Assembly (NCBI RefSeq): GCF_902809845.1
Contig: NZ_CADDWI010000013.1
Span: 248,001-312,000, forward strand
DNA: 64,000 bases
From: Chelativorans sp. Marseille-P2723
Lineage (GTDB): Bacteria > Pseudomonadota > Alphaproteobacteria > Rhizobiales > Rhizobiaceae
Direction of reading: 5' to 3'
Shown: one piece after another, positions 19,390 to 28,013 of the stretch
Layout: every line of letters starts with the position of its first letter
How positions within the stretch are numbered: the stretch's first letter is position 1
The notes under the pieces: model-generated
Told to the model about the DNA's origin: nothing
What the model saw: the letters and a program-made list of their open reading frames with translations, nothing else
Databases searched by the model: none
Made by a program: the position numbers and the translations under genes

Positions 19390-20064
19390 TTACTTCACCA
19401 GGGCCTTCGCCTGCTCCTGCCAGTCGCGAATCTGGTCGGCGCTGAAAGGCATGGCTGCATCGATCTTTGCAACGTCCTCGTCAGACAGCTTTGCGAGCTG
19501 GGCGAAGGTCGTCAGCCCCTGCTCCTTCAGCTGGCCTGCGGCAACTGGACCGATGCCCTTGATCTCCGTAAGGTCGTCGCCTTCACCCTTGGGGGCCTTG
19601 AAAAGAGGCTTCGCCTTTGGCTGTTCCTTCGTCGCCTCCGCCTTGGGCGCCGCATCGTCCTTCAGTTCGTTCGCAGCTTCCTGCTTCGCCTTGGCAGGCT
19701 TTTCCTCTGCCTTGGCAGTTCTGGCGGCTGCCTTCTTGGACGGCTTTGCGCCATCGAGCAGGATCTCGGAAACGCGCACCGTCGTTAGGAGTTGGCGGTG
19801 GCCGCGCTTACGGCGCGAATTCTGCCGCCTGCGCTTCTTGAAGGCGATGACCTTCGGGCCGCGCCCCTGCTCGACGACCTCGGCCGCCACGCTGGCGCCC
19901 TCGACATAGGGTACCCCAAGCGTCACATTCTCGCCGCCACCCACGGCGAGCACATTTTCGAGAACCACAATCTCGCCCGGCTCGCCGGCGATCCTTTCGA
20001 TCGTGAGAACGTCTTCGACAGCAACACGGTACTGCTTGCCGCCGGTTTTTATGACTGCGAACAT
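19390..20064 (-). CDS. rplU: 50S ribosomal protein L21 with helix-hairpin-helix tail
   Basis: The first ~103 residues are L21 (MFAVIKTGGKQYRVAVEDVL, VIAFKKRRRQNSRRKRGHRQ), which binds 23S rRNA domain VI. A Lys/Ala-rich linker (about 110-160) leads to a C-terminal segment DDLTEIKGIGPVAAGQLKEQ then GLTTFAQLAKLSDEDVAKID, a helix-hairpin-helix-like fold. Total 224 residues against about 100 for ordinary L21. This extension is typical for Rhizobiales L21. The ATG follows AAGAAAG. Confidence 0.96.
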   Translation of the reverse strand: MFAVIKTGGKQYRVAVEDVLTIERIAGEPGEIVVLENVLAVGGGENVTLGVPYVEGASVAAEVVEQGRGPKVIAFKKRRRQNSRRKRGHRQLLTTVRVSEILLDGAKPSKKAAARTAKAEEKPAKAKQEAANELKDDAAPKAEATKEQPKAKPLFKAPKGEGDDLTEIKGIGPVAAGQLKEQGLTTFAQLAKLSDEDVAKIDAAMPFSADQIRDWQEQAKALVK

Positions 20065-20324
20065 CTTTCTTGCCTTTCGGTGTCCGGTCCGGCATGGCGC
20101 ACCTGCAAATTGCCTGCCGTCTTTTTGTCAGTCGTTCAATTCAGGGCCACCTGGCCCCACAAAATAAGCGGCGCGGAGCAACCCCCACGCCGAAGCAGTG
20201 GGTGCTTAATGGAAACAGGCGGAAAGGTCAAGACAAGGCCACGTCTGACCCGATTTGGCCTTGTAAGAAGTTCGCTTCGCCGTTATCTAAACGCCGCTGC
20301 ATAGGGCGCGCCAGCGTTCCCTGC

Positions 20325-20414
20325 GGAGAGGTGGCTGAGTGGTTGAAAGCACCGCACTCGAAATGCGGCATGCTCGCAAGGGCATCGGGGGTTCGAATCC
20401 CTCCCTCTCCGCCA
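20325..20414 (+). tRNA. tRNA-Ser (anticodon CGA)
   Basis: A 90-base class II tRNA. Acceptor strand GGAGAGG pairs with CCTCTCC, followed by discriminator G and encoded CCA. The anticodon stem CCGCA/TGCGG holds loop CTCGAAA, giving anticodon CGA, which reads UCG. The variable arm CATGCTCGCAAGGGCATC is long as in tRNA-Ser, and the T arm has GGTTCGAATCC. A foreign-looking region begins right after its 3' end. Confidence 0.96.
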
Positions 20415-20780
20415 GACAACCTTCTGAAATCATTCTCTGATTTGAGATTACCAACCGGAACGGCGCAGAACTGCGGGTTTTTGGTCCAAAGCTGTTGACT
20501 GCGCCACCTGCCCGAATCACCAATTTCGTCTCTCTCCGCCCGATATTCTCCAAACCTCCTGACTGTGCAGATTTGGTACGGAGTTATAAGTATCTGTATA
20601 TGCTGATCTATTTTCCATATCCCGGCTTTACTTTTGTTAGACGCTGCGGTCGGATGAGAGATCCACAAATAGAACTGCTAGCTTCTGTGCCGTTTCCTGC
20701 TCGCTACGCGGCGAGACCAGCACGACAAAATAGCGCGCCATCAGGGCAATATTCGTCTCAATCAAGTACAAGCCATTTGA
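20415..20780. other. Gene-poor stretch between tRNA-Ser and hsdM
   Basis: AT-richer than its surroundings. No integrase and no obvious att repeat was found. On the minus strand the hsdM frame continues past its TAG stop for 47 further sense codons (to TAA at 20637), including an internal ATG at MARYFVVLVSPRSE; whether this is ever translated is unknown. Otherwise nothing recognised. Confidence 0.4.
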
Positions 20781-22916
20781 CTATGGGTCCGCAAAGAGGC
20801 TGTGCAATTTGGCTTGTATCGCGGCGGAGACATCCGACTGGAAACAGACGCTATCCTCGCTCAGTTTTGCAAGCGCGAGTAATTGACGGAGTATGGAATT
20901 CTGGATCTCGAGATCTGGAACAGGGATCTGCATCCGCAGGAACTTGTCCTCTTTGAGGCGAACCCGATTCGTAGACCCCTCACTGGCGCGACGGCAAAGG
21001 TCAACGAATGCCTCTGTCCTTGTAATCCACTCGAAGAAATGCGGGAGGATAACCGTATCGTCGATTTGGAATGCAGGAAAATCTCCACTAACCAGAGCTC
21101 CGTCGAGTTCATCCGGAATGATCCCAAACGCCCCATGTCGAGCATCAATGCGTGACATCAGAAACTGCCCGGCGGAAACCTGAATCTGCTTCTCGGCAGC
21201 AATCTCGGATCCTGGCTTAACTCCACGAAGCACTAATCCTTTGCCCCAGAGTCGAACAGTGATCTGCTTGTATTCTATGTCTGGTGTTATTGTTGTCTTC
21301 TTCACGACCTTAGAGAGAAATTGACCAATTTCCATTCGTCGGAACAGAGGTTCATGATGAAGGTCAATTTCTGATGCTATACTCTCTAATTTCTTCAATA
21401 CATCTCTTTGTTGATCCAGCAGAGAAGAAATAATCTCGCCGGGTCGCCGCAGATCGATTAAGGCACTCTTATGCGGGTTCTTTACGTCCAGGTTGCAGCT
21501 GATAAGCTGACCTCGATCATCCCGAATGATGATTTCGTCCCGTGAAATCTTCCACGCTCGGTCACTTTCGTACCGATCTTGCCACCAATCTAGACATCCC
21601 CTGAACTCTTCATAGAGCATCGGCGCGGTCTTGCTGTACTTCTTTCGTCCTTCAGGTTCTGGCTGTTCGTAAAACCAGACGTCACCTGTCGACCCCGATG
21701 TATCGAAGAAGAGTAGATTGGTTGCGATATCGGTGTAAGGCTCGAAAACTCCAGGCGGAAGCCGGACTATCGTGTGCAGGTTGAATTGCTCCAGCAAGTC
21801 GGCCTTGATGACGGCGGCAATGCCGTCGCCGAAGAGCGTACCATTGGGGACGACGACCGCGGCCCGGCCGCGCCCGGCACGCTTCAGTCGCCGCATGATC
21901 AGTTGCAGAAACAGCAGCGCCGTTTCGGCCGTACGCCGGTCCTCTGGGAAGTTGTTGAGGATGCCTGCCTCCTCCTCGCCGCCGAATGGCGGATTGGTCA
22001 GGATGACATTGACCCTCTGATCCTCGCCGATCTCGGCCAGGCGGAAGCGAAGGGCGTTGCCGGGGTCGATGCGCGGGGCGTGCAGGCCGTGCAGCAGGAG
22101 GTTGAGCTGGGACAGCAGGAACGGCAGCGACTTGGCCTCGCCACCGAAGAAGCTGTCTTCCTGCAGGATTCGCCGCTTCTCGACCGTGTCTGCCTGGCGC
22201 TCGAGATGCTGAAAGGCTTCTGTCAGAAATCCGCCGGTGCCGCATGCCGGATCGAGGATGGTCTCGCCCAGTTTGGGATCGGTCACCTCAACCATGAACC
22301 GCACGACCGGTCGGGGCGTGTAGAACTCGCCTGAGTCCCCCGCCGCGTCACGCATCTCGCGCAGCAGCGTCTCGTAGAGGCGGCCGAGGGTATGGACTTC
22401 CTCCGACGAGTCGAAGTGGATGCCGTCGACCAGATTGACCACGTCGCGCAGGAGGTAGCCGCTTTCCATGCGGTTTGCGAAGCCCTGGAAGACCGTGGCG
22501 ATCACGTCGCGCCGCTCGCGCCGCCCGTTATCGCCGCGCAGGGCGCGGAGATAGGCGAAGAGCCCCGGACCCCGGGTGCCGTCCGGGCGCTCGGTCATTT
22601 CGGAAACGAGGAAAGACAGTAGGTCGGGGCCGGTGATGCCATCCGCATCCGCCGCCCAGTCGCGCCAGCGATATGGAGGCTCTATAATCGGGCGATAGTC
22701 CTTGCCTGCGAGCTCCGCGCGTCCTTCCTCGATCCGCTCCATGTCGTCCAGGAACTTCAGGAACATGATCCAGGTGAGCATCGGCAACCGATCGAGATCG
22801 CCGTTCAGCCCCTTGTCCTTTCGCATGATCTTGCGGGCGGACTTGATAATGCTGTCGAGACGCTGGGCAGTGGTCAGTTGCTTCGGCGCAGCCTTCTTAC
22901 GGGCGGTTCTGGCCAA
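20781..22916 (-). CDS. hsdM: Type I restriction methyltransferase with fused half-HsdS domain
   Basis: 711 residues. The N-terminal helical HsdM domain (LPMLTWIMFLKFLDDMERI) is followed by the N6-adenine methylase core: EFYTPRPVVRFMVE, ILDPACGTGGFLTEAFQ (motif I, SAM site) and VILTNPPFGG (motif IV, catalytic NPPF). From about residue 490 the protein continues into a region unlike HsdM (IGQFLSKVVKKTTITPDIEY, GVKPGSEI, QFLMSRIDARHGAFGII), which looks like one HsdS target-recognition domain plus a helical spacer. Seventeen bases separate it from hsdR upstream. The C-terminal third is AT-richer, suggesting domain exchange. Confidence 0.88.
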   Translation of the reverse strand: MARTARKKAAPKQLTTAQRLDSIIKSARKIMRKDKGLNGDLDRLPMLTWIMFLKFLDDMERIEEGRAELAGKDYRPIIEPPYRWRDWAADADGITGPDLLSFLVSEMTERPDGTRGPGLFAYLRALRGDNGRRERRDVIATVFQGFANRMESGYLLRDVVNLVDGIHFDSSEEVHTLGRLYETLLREMRDAAGDSGEFYTPRPVVRFMVEVTDPKLGETILDPACGTGGFLTEAFQHLERQADTVEKRRILQEDSFFGGEAKSLPFLLSQLNLLLHGLHAPRIDPGNALRFRLAEIGEDQRVNVILTNPPFGGEEEAGILNNFPEDRRTAETALLFLQLIMRRLKRAGRGRAAVVVPNGTLFGDGIAAVIKADLLEQFNLHTIVRLPPGVFEPYTDIATNLLFFDTSGSTGDVWFYEQPEPEGRKKYSKTAPMLYEEFRGCLDWWQDRYESDRAWKISRDEIIIRDDRGQLISCNLDVKNPHKSALIDLRRPGEIISSLLDQQRDVLKKLESIASEIDLHHEPLFRRMEIGQFLSKVVKKTTITPDIEYKQITVRLWGKGLVLRGVKPGSEIAAEKQIQVSAGQFLMSRIDARHGAFGIIPDELDGALVSGDFPAFQIDDTVILPHFFEWITRTEAFVDLCRRASEGSTNRVRLKEDKFLRMQIPVPDLEIQNSILRQLLALAKLSEDSVCFQSDVSAAIQAKLHSLFADP

Positions 22917-22933
22917 GTTGGATCTCCTTCAAT

Positions 22934-25312
22934 TCAAGCGGTGTAGAGCAGACGCTGCAGCTCTGTGACGGCGCTGCGCAGCTCCTTGCCCCCGCCGAAG
23001 CGGGCGGCGATTTCGATGACGTTGCCCCACTCGTTGAACGGGGGCACTTCCAGGATGTCGGGCAGCTTGAACTGAGCACTGCCGTGTTCGGCATACTTTT
23101 CAAGCACGGCATCCAGAACTTCGCGGGCATCCGGCCCAAAACGGTCCAGAAACTCGTCCTGCTCCCTTACCAGTCGGTCAGCGCGCTCGCGCCGGGTTCG
23201 CAGCGGCGCGTTATAGGCGAGATGGCAAAGGAGATCGAATGGATCGGCTTCCGGCTTCCCGACTGCATCAGCCAGGTAATCGAGGTCTATGCCCTTTTCC
23301 TCGAGCCGTTCGACGATCTCCGCGCGGCGTTCGGGATCGAGCCAGTTCGTGCGCAATTCGGACGCATTGGGATAAAGCGTGCGAACCTTGTCGCCGGTGT
23401 AATCGGTGAGCTGGCGGCAGGCGAGCTGTCGCCCATCGGAATCGAGTTCGTATACGAGGTGCCTGACGATCGCGACCTCGCCGCCGTCGACATAGAACTT
23501 GCGGGGCGCGTTCTCGGCCTCGTCTCCCAGGTCGACGGGTCCATCCGAGATATCGGGCCCTTCAGGAAAATCATCCGAATCCAGCGCTACTTCTTCGATC
23601 TCACGCTCTTCGACAATGTCGCCGTCAGCATTGATGACCGCTTCGTCTTCGCGAACAGGATCGCCGTCAAAGGCAGGATCGGCGAACATGCGTGTCGCCG
23701 TTCCGGTGTAGTCGATGATGTTGAAGGCGAGCTTGCCATAGTCGGGCCTGAGACGAGTGCCCCTTCCGATGATCTGCTTGAACTCTGGCATGGAACCCAC
23801 GACCCGCGCGAGCACGACGTTCTTGCATGTTGGAGCATCCACACCGGTTGTGAGAAGCTGCGATGTAGTTAGGATTACCGGCGTCTGGGTCTCGACATCC
23901 TGAAACTTCGCCCTGTGCGCGCTTCCCACATCGCCTTCGTCGGAGGTCACGCGGCAAACGTAGTCGGGATGGTCCTTCACGAGATCAGTATTCAGGGCGG
24001 CGAGCGCCTGCCGCATCTCGAGCGCGTGCTCCTGGTCGACGCAGAAGACGATGGTCTTGGCGAAGCGGTCGGTCTCGGCCATGAAGCCCGCGAGATGTCT
24101 TGCAATGGCCTCCGTTCGTGCACGCAGCGCCACGACCCGCTCGAAGTCCCGGGTGGAGTATTCGGCGTCGGGGATCTCGCGTCCATAACGATCAAGTTCA
24201 CCCCGCGTCGGTCGCCAGCCAGCAGCGTCGTAGTCTGAGATAACGCGATGAACGCGATACGGGGCCAAAAAGCCATCGGTGATGCCCTGCGCTAGGCTGT
24301 ACTCGTAAAGCGGATCACCGAAATAGTTGTAGGTATCGACGTTGTCTTCCCGGCGCGGCGTCGCTGTCATCCCAATTTGGGTTGCAGGCTCGAACCATTC
24401 GAGGATTTCCCGCCAATTGCTGTCGTCGCGAGCACTGCCACGATGGCATTCGTCAATGATGATGAGATCGAAGAAATCCCGCGCATACTCTCGGTAGAGG
24501 CCGGGACGGTTCTCGTCACGCGCGATGGACTGGTAGATCGCGAAATACATGTCGCGACTCTTGACCGCCACGCCGCCAGCTATCTTGTGACGAGCGTCGC
24601 CAAACGGGCTGAAATCCTTTGCCATCGGATCGTCAACCAGAACGTTGCGATCAGCGAGAAACAGGATCTTCGGGTTCCGGTTGACCCCTTTGGAATTCCA
24701 GCGTGCAGACCAAAGTTTCCAGCAGATCTGGAAGGCAACGGCCGTTTTCCCCGCTCCGGTGCACAGTGTGAGCAGTGCTCGTTTCCTGCCCTGAAGCGTC
24801 GCCTGAACGGCGCGGTTGACAGCGATCTCCTGGTAGTAGCGAAGAGGTTTGGTCCGGTCTGGAAACGTGGGCGTTAACAGTCGTTCGGCCACTTCGTCGT
24901 CGACAATGTCCTCGGCGCGGCGGAGCCGTCCCCAAAGGTCATCAGGCGTCGGGAAATCCGCAATGGTTCGCTCAACACCGGTCGTGTAGTCGAATTCGAC
25001 AATCTCGATCCCATTGGTCGAGTACGCGAACTGCAGACCGAGGATCTCTGCATATTCCTTGGCTTGTTGCAGCCCCTCCGCAGCGTGCCGGTAGCGGGAT
25101 TTGGCCTCGACAACGGCGATCGGGAAGTCCGGATTATACCGGAGCAGATAGTCTGAGCGCTTCTGCTTGCCACGGCGAGCTTTGCCGCCGACAAACACAA
25201 CTCGGCCGTCAGTGAAAGTTTTCTGTTCGTTTATCGCGTGCGGTCGATTATCCCAGCCTGCTTGCTGCAGCTTCGGGACGACGAACTTCCTGCAGGTATC
25301 GGCTTCGTTCAT
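22934..25312 (-). CDS. hsdR: Type I restriction endonuclease subunit R, EcoEI type
   Basis: 792 residues. N-terminal nuclease: SDYLLRYNPDFPIAVVEAKS, with the D..ExK pattern of the PD-(D/E)XK fold at about residues 50-75. SF2 translocase: LLTLCTGAGKTAVAFQ (Walker A), LIIIDECHRGSA (DECH), MTATPRRED, and QIIGRGTRLRPDYGK (motif VI). The C-terminal part (about 600-792) matches the EcoEI_R_C helical domain. It cuts DNA that lacks the methylation set by HsdM-S. First gene of the operon; a candidate promoter lies just upstream. Confidence 0.93.
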   Translation of the reverse strand: MNEADTCRKFVVPKLQQAGWDNRPHAINEQKTFTDGRVVFVGGKARRGKQKRSDYLLRYNPDFPIAVVEAKSRYRHAAEGLQQAKEYAEILGLQFAYSTNGIEIVEFDYTTGVERTIADFPTPDDLWGRLRRAEDIVDDEVAERLLTPTFPDRTKPLRYYQEIAVNRAVQATLQGRKRALLTLCTGAGKTAVAFQICWKLWSARWNSKGVNRNPKILFLADRNVLVDDPMAKDFSPFGDARHKIAGGVAVKSRDMYFAIYQSIARDENRPGLYREYARDFFDLIIIDECHRGSARDDSNWREILEWFEPATQIGMTATPRREDNVDTYNYFGDPLYEYSLAQGITDGFLAPYRVHRVISDYDAAGWRPTRGELDRYGREIPDAEYSTRDFERVVALRARTEAIARHLAGFMAETDRFAKTIVFCVDQEHALEMRQALAALNTDLVKDHPDYVCRVTSDEGDVGSAHRAKFQDVETQTPVILTTSQLLTTGVDAPTCKNVVLARVVGSMPEFKQIIGRGTRLRPDYGKLAFNIIDYTGTATRMFADPAFDGDPVREDEAVINADGDIVEEREIEEVALDSDDFPEGPDISDGPVDLGDEAENAPRKFYVDGGEVAIVRHLVYELDSDGRQLACRQLTDYTGDKVRTLYPNASELRTNWLDPERRAEIVERLEEKGIDLDYLADAVGKPEADPFDLLCHLAYNAPLRTRRERADRLVREQDEFLDRFGPDAREVLDAVLEKYAEHGSAQFKLPDILEVPPFNEWGNVIEIAARFGGGKELRSAVTELQRLLYTA

Positions 25313-25348
25313 ACGGCCACCGCGCCATGCAACTCTGATTTTAGCCGC

Positions 25349-25398
25349 ATTATAAGCGCGAGATGGCGATTACCATTGCCGTTGTTTGCTGCTGTCAA
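25349..25398 (-). promoter_or_regulatory. Candidate promoter of the hsd operon
   Basis: On the minus strand TTGACA (25398-25393) is followed after 18 bases by GGTAAT, and a perfect TATAAT lies further on (25354-25349), 37 bases before the hsdR ATG. Two overlapping -10 options. Pattern evidence only. Confidence 0.4.
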
Positions 25399-25508
25399 TT
25401 CCTACCCCGCGCGCTTTCGCTCGCCCCCGTGACCACGACGTGTTTAATGCCATATTACCAGTAATGGAAGGCGGTGTGCAATTTGAGGCTGCAATGAGAG
25501 CCCTCCCC

Positions 25509-25907
25509 TTAGAACCACTGCCTTTCCCACTCCACTGGAAACGGCTTCATCAGCTTCGCCAGCGTGATCTCTGGGCCCTGCCTGCCGTCCAGGATCGCCT
25601 CGATGATTGAAGGCGCCAAGAGGGTCAGACGCATCACCCGGCTGACGTAGGAAGTATTGATCTTTTCGGCGGCAGCGACCTCCTCAATGGTGGTGTAAAC
25701 ACCGGTTTCGAGCTGCTTGCGCCAACGGAAGCCGCGGGCGATCGCCTTGACCATCGTGTTGTCGATCCTGGCGCGCGGCGCCCAGGACGATGTGGCATCG
25801 GGCAGGACAATCTGCTTGCGGCCTCCGCGTTTGGCAAAGGTCAGCGGTACATGCACAGTGATGGCATCACCATCGCGGGAAACTGTAACAGCGGTCTTCG
25901 CGATCAT
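25509..25907 (-). CDS. Recombinase-associated HTH-like protein
   Basis: 132 residues. The segment TTIEEVAAAEKINTSYVSRV followed by MRLTLLAPSIIEAILDG resembles the helix-turn-helix of ParB-type proteins. The C-terminus LAKLMKPFPVEWERQW is conserved in similar proteins encoded directly after serine recombinases in alphaproteobacterial prophages. Its start overlaps the recombinase stop by 4 bases. It may be a recombination directionality or accessory factor; that is inference from position only. Confidence 0.75.
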   Translation of the reverse strand: MIAKTAVTVSRDGDAITVHVPLTFAKRGGRKQIVLPDATSSWAPRARIDNTMVKAIARGFRWRKQLETGVYTTIEEVAAAEKINTSYVSRVMRLTLLAPSIIEAILDGRQGPEITLAKLMKPFPVEWERQWF

Positions 25908-27235
25908 GCTGCTTTCCTCGCATCGATATTTTGCGGATCCCGGCCAATATCTGTGAGGTCCTGGATGAGACTGGTCAGCCCTTCCGTTCGCAGGTGAATG
26001 GAAAGACCGCTGACCGAAAGCTCTATACGCTTGACGAGAAGCTGGACGATGCGAGCCTGCTCAGCCGGAAAGAGCTCATCCCAGATGGGGTCGAGTTGCT
26101 CCAGCGCCTCACGGACTTCCATCTCTGACAATCCGTCGATCTCCGATCTTGCTTCACGCCATGTGCCGATGATGATTTCCGGTGTCCGCAATAACGCGCG
26201 CAGCTGATCGATGACGGCAGTCTCCACCTCTGCTGCGGGTACACGGGCGATTGGGCAAGCATTGGCGCCATGCTTGAGAACCGTCTGGCTGACATAGTAG
26301 CGATAGAGCCTGTCGCCCTTCCTCGTATGCGTCGGCGAGAATGCCGCCCCATCCGGGCCGAAGATCAGGCCTTTCAACAGCGCCGGTGTCTGTGCGCGCG
26401 TATTGCTGGCGCGCTTGCGAGGGCTGGTGCGAAGAATGGCATGAACTCTATCCCATAAAGCTTGCTCGATAATTGGCTCGTGTTCGCCGGGAAAGCTTTC
26501 GCCCTTGTGTACGGCCTCGCCGATATAAACCCGGTTGTTGAGAAGCTTGTACAGAAAGCCTTTGTGGATCGGCTTGCCGCGGCGGGTACGCACGCCCTCA
26601 GAGGCTAGCATTTTTGCCAGGACCGTGGCAGAGCCGACGGCAACGAAGCGTTCGAAGATCATGCGAACGACGGCCGCCTCCTTGTCATCGATCACCAGCT
26701 TGCGGTTTTCGACACGATAACCAAGCGGCGCGATGCCGCCCATCCACATCCCCTTCATTCGGCTGGCCCGGATTTTGTCGCGGATGCGTTCAGCGGTCAC
26801 CTCGCGCTCGAACTGGGCAAAGGAGAGCAGAATATTGAGCGTCAGCCGGCCCATGGATGTGGTGGTGTTGAACGACTGCGTGACCGACACGAAGGTAACG
26901 CCATTTCGATCGAACACCTCGACCAGCTTTGAAAAATCCATCAGCGAGCGCGACAGGCGGTCGATCTTGTAGACGACCACCACATCAATCAATCCGTCCT
27001 CGATATCGGCGAGCAGCTGCTTCAGCGCCCGACGTTCCAGCGTGCCGCCGGAAACGCCACCATCGTCATACCGATCACGCACCAGCACCCAGCCCTCGGA
27101 GCGCTGGCTGGCGATATAGGCCTCACAGGCCTCGCGCTGCGCATCGAGGCTGTTGAACTCCTGCTCCAGCCCCTCCTCGGAGGACTTTCTGGTGTAGATG
27201 GCGCAGCGCAGCTTGCGAACGGCACGCTTCGTCAT
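25904..27235 (-). CDS. Large serine recombinase (phage integrase)
   Basis: 443 residues. Resolvase N-terminal domain: CAIYTRKSSEEGLEQEFNSL contains the catalytic Ser, and VVVYKIDRLSRSLMDF and AQFEREVTAERIRDK the arginine and helix-E motifs. The recombinase domain starts at GIAPLGYRVENRKLVIDDKE and is followed by a zinc-ribbon-like stretch (LLKGLIFGPDGAAFS and later CPIARV) that is reduced in cysteines compared with relatives. Starts at MTKRAVRKL, overlapping the DUF2924 stop by 4 bases; a longer upstream frame was rejected. Integrates or excises the prophage by att recombination. Confidence 0.92.
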   Translation of the reverse strand: MTKRAVRKLRCAIYTRKSSEEGLEQEFNSLDAQREACEAYIASQRSEGWVLVRDRYDDGGVSGGTLERRALKQLLADIEDGLIDVVVVYKIDRLSRSLMDFSKLVEVFDRNGVTFVSVTQSFNTTTSMGRLTLNILLSFAQFEREVTAERIRDKIRASRMKGMWMGGIAPLGYRVENRKLVIDDKEAAVVRMIFERFVAVGSATVLAKMLASEGVRTRRGKPIHKGFLYKLLNNRVYIGEAVHKGESFPGEHEPIIEQALWDRVHAILRTSPRKRASNTRAQTPALLKGLIFGPDGAAFSPTHTRKGDRLYRYYVSQTVLKHGANACPIARVPAAEVETAVIDQLRALLRTPEIIIGTWREARSEIDGLSEMEVREALEQLDPIWDELFPAEQARIVQLLVKRIELSVSGLSIHLRTEGLTSLIQDLTDIGRDPQNIDARKAA

Positions 27236-27684
27236 GTCCGGCACCGATGGTTCTTCAGGCCAAAGAAGATCCAGCCATTCCAGCGCGTACCGGTAATGGC
27301 ACGGGCAACCGCTGACAGGCTCTTGTAGGGGCGCCCCTGCCATTCATAACCGTCAGCCAATACGGTGACCGTGTGCTCCACACCCTGCCACTCGCGAATG
27401 AGGCGGGTGCCAGCAATCAGACGGTCGTCAGTGCGTCTCCTTCGCACCATCTCGTTCCCGCCATCAAGCTGCTCGCCCAAGGCTTCCAGCCGCTCGATGG
27501 TCGATGGCTTCAAGCCACCATAGGCCAGTTCCTGAATGCGATAGGCCAGCCTGCTTTCCAGATAGCGGCGGTTGAAGGCGGGCGGCTCGCTGTCGAACAG
27601 CTCGCGCCACTGCTGCTTCAGATCAGGCGTCGGCATGGTCTTGAGACCAGCCAGACGCGCCGGGATCGGATCGTGTTCGGTCAT
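27232..27684 (-). CDS. DUF2924 domain protein
   Basis: 150 residues. Core LKQQWRELFDSEPPAFNRRY, LESRLAYRIQELAYGGL, and the C-terminal GTRLIREWQGVEHTVTVLAD then FEWQGRPYKSLSAVA-like YEWQGRPYKSLSAVARAITG. The family is encoded almost always next to a serine recombinase. The second half resembles small DNA-binding tail modules of recombinases, so a partner role in site recognition is plausible but unproved. Coupled by 4-base overlaps to both neighbours. Confidence 0.88.
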   Translation of the reverse strand: MTEHDPIPARLAGLKTMPTPDLKQQWRELFDSEPPAFNRRYLESRLAYRIQELAYGGLKPSTIERLEALGEQLDGGNEMVRRRRTDDRLIAGTRLIREWQGVEHTVTVLADGYEWQGRPYKSLSAVARAITGTRWNGWIFFGLKNHRCRT

Positions 27685-27884
27685 GCTTGCTCCTCATGAG
27701 TTGGAGTTGCATGACGGCATCGGTCGGGCGTGAAGTGAAGGCAACGTTCTCCTTTATCTTCAAAGCTTTGCTCCCGATTGCGCTGGAGCAGACGAACGAG
27801 GCCCAGCGCCAGCAACTGGTACAGTTCCGCGCGGCGTTCGGCAGTGCTCATGAGATCGGGTGAAATTGGATTGGGGATTTTCAT
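27681..27884 (-). CDS. Small recombinase-module protein
   Basis: 67 residues, MKIPNPISPDLMSTAERRAE then LYQLLALGLVRLLQRNREQS and the conserved-looking ERCLHFTPDRCRHATPTHEE. Proteins with this LHFTPDxxxHATP tail occur upstream of DUF2924 in related prophages. Function unknown. First gene of the four-gene overlapping module, transcribed leftward, divergent from the uncharacterised pair at 28.0 kb. Confidence 0.7.
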   Translation of the reverse strand: MKIPNPISPDLMSTAERRAELYQLLALGLVRLLQRNREQSFEDKGERCLHFTPDRCRHATPTHEEQA

Positions 27885-28013
27885 GGGGCTCCCACCAACA
27901 GGAGATATCCCCAGTCAAGTACTCACCGCCGCGCCAAACCGTCTCACCGATTCGACTCCACGTTGAGGTTTTGATAAAGAACATAATGGGAACAAAAATT
28001 AATGGGGTGCGCC

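Noticed and set aside
20325-20414. Direct repeat of the tRNA-Ser 3' end marking attL/attR
   Set aside because: By eye no second copy of the T-arm and acceptor sequence was found in the window; needs a computed search and wider sequence.
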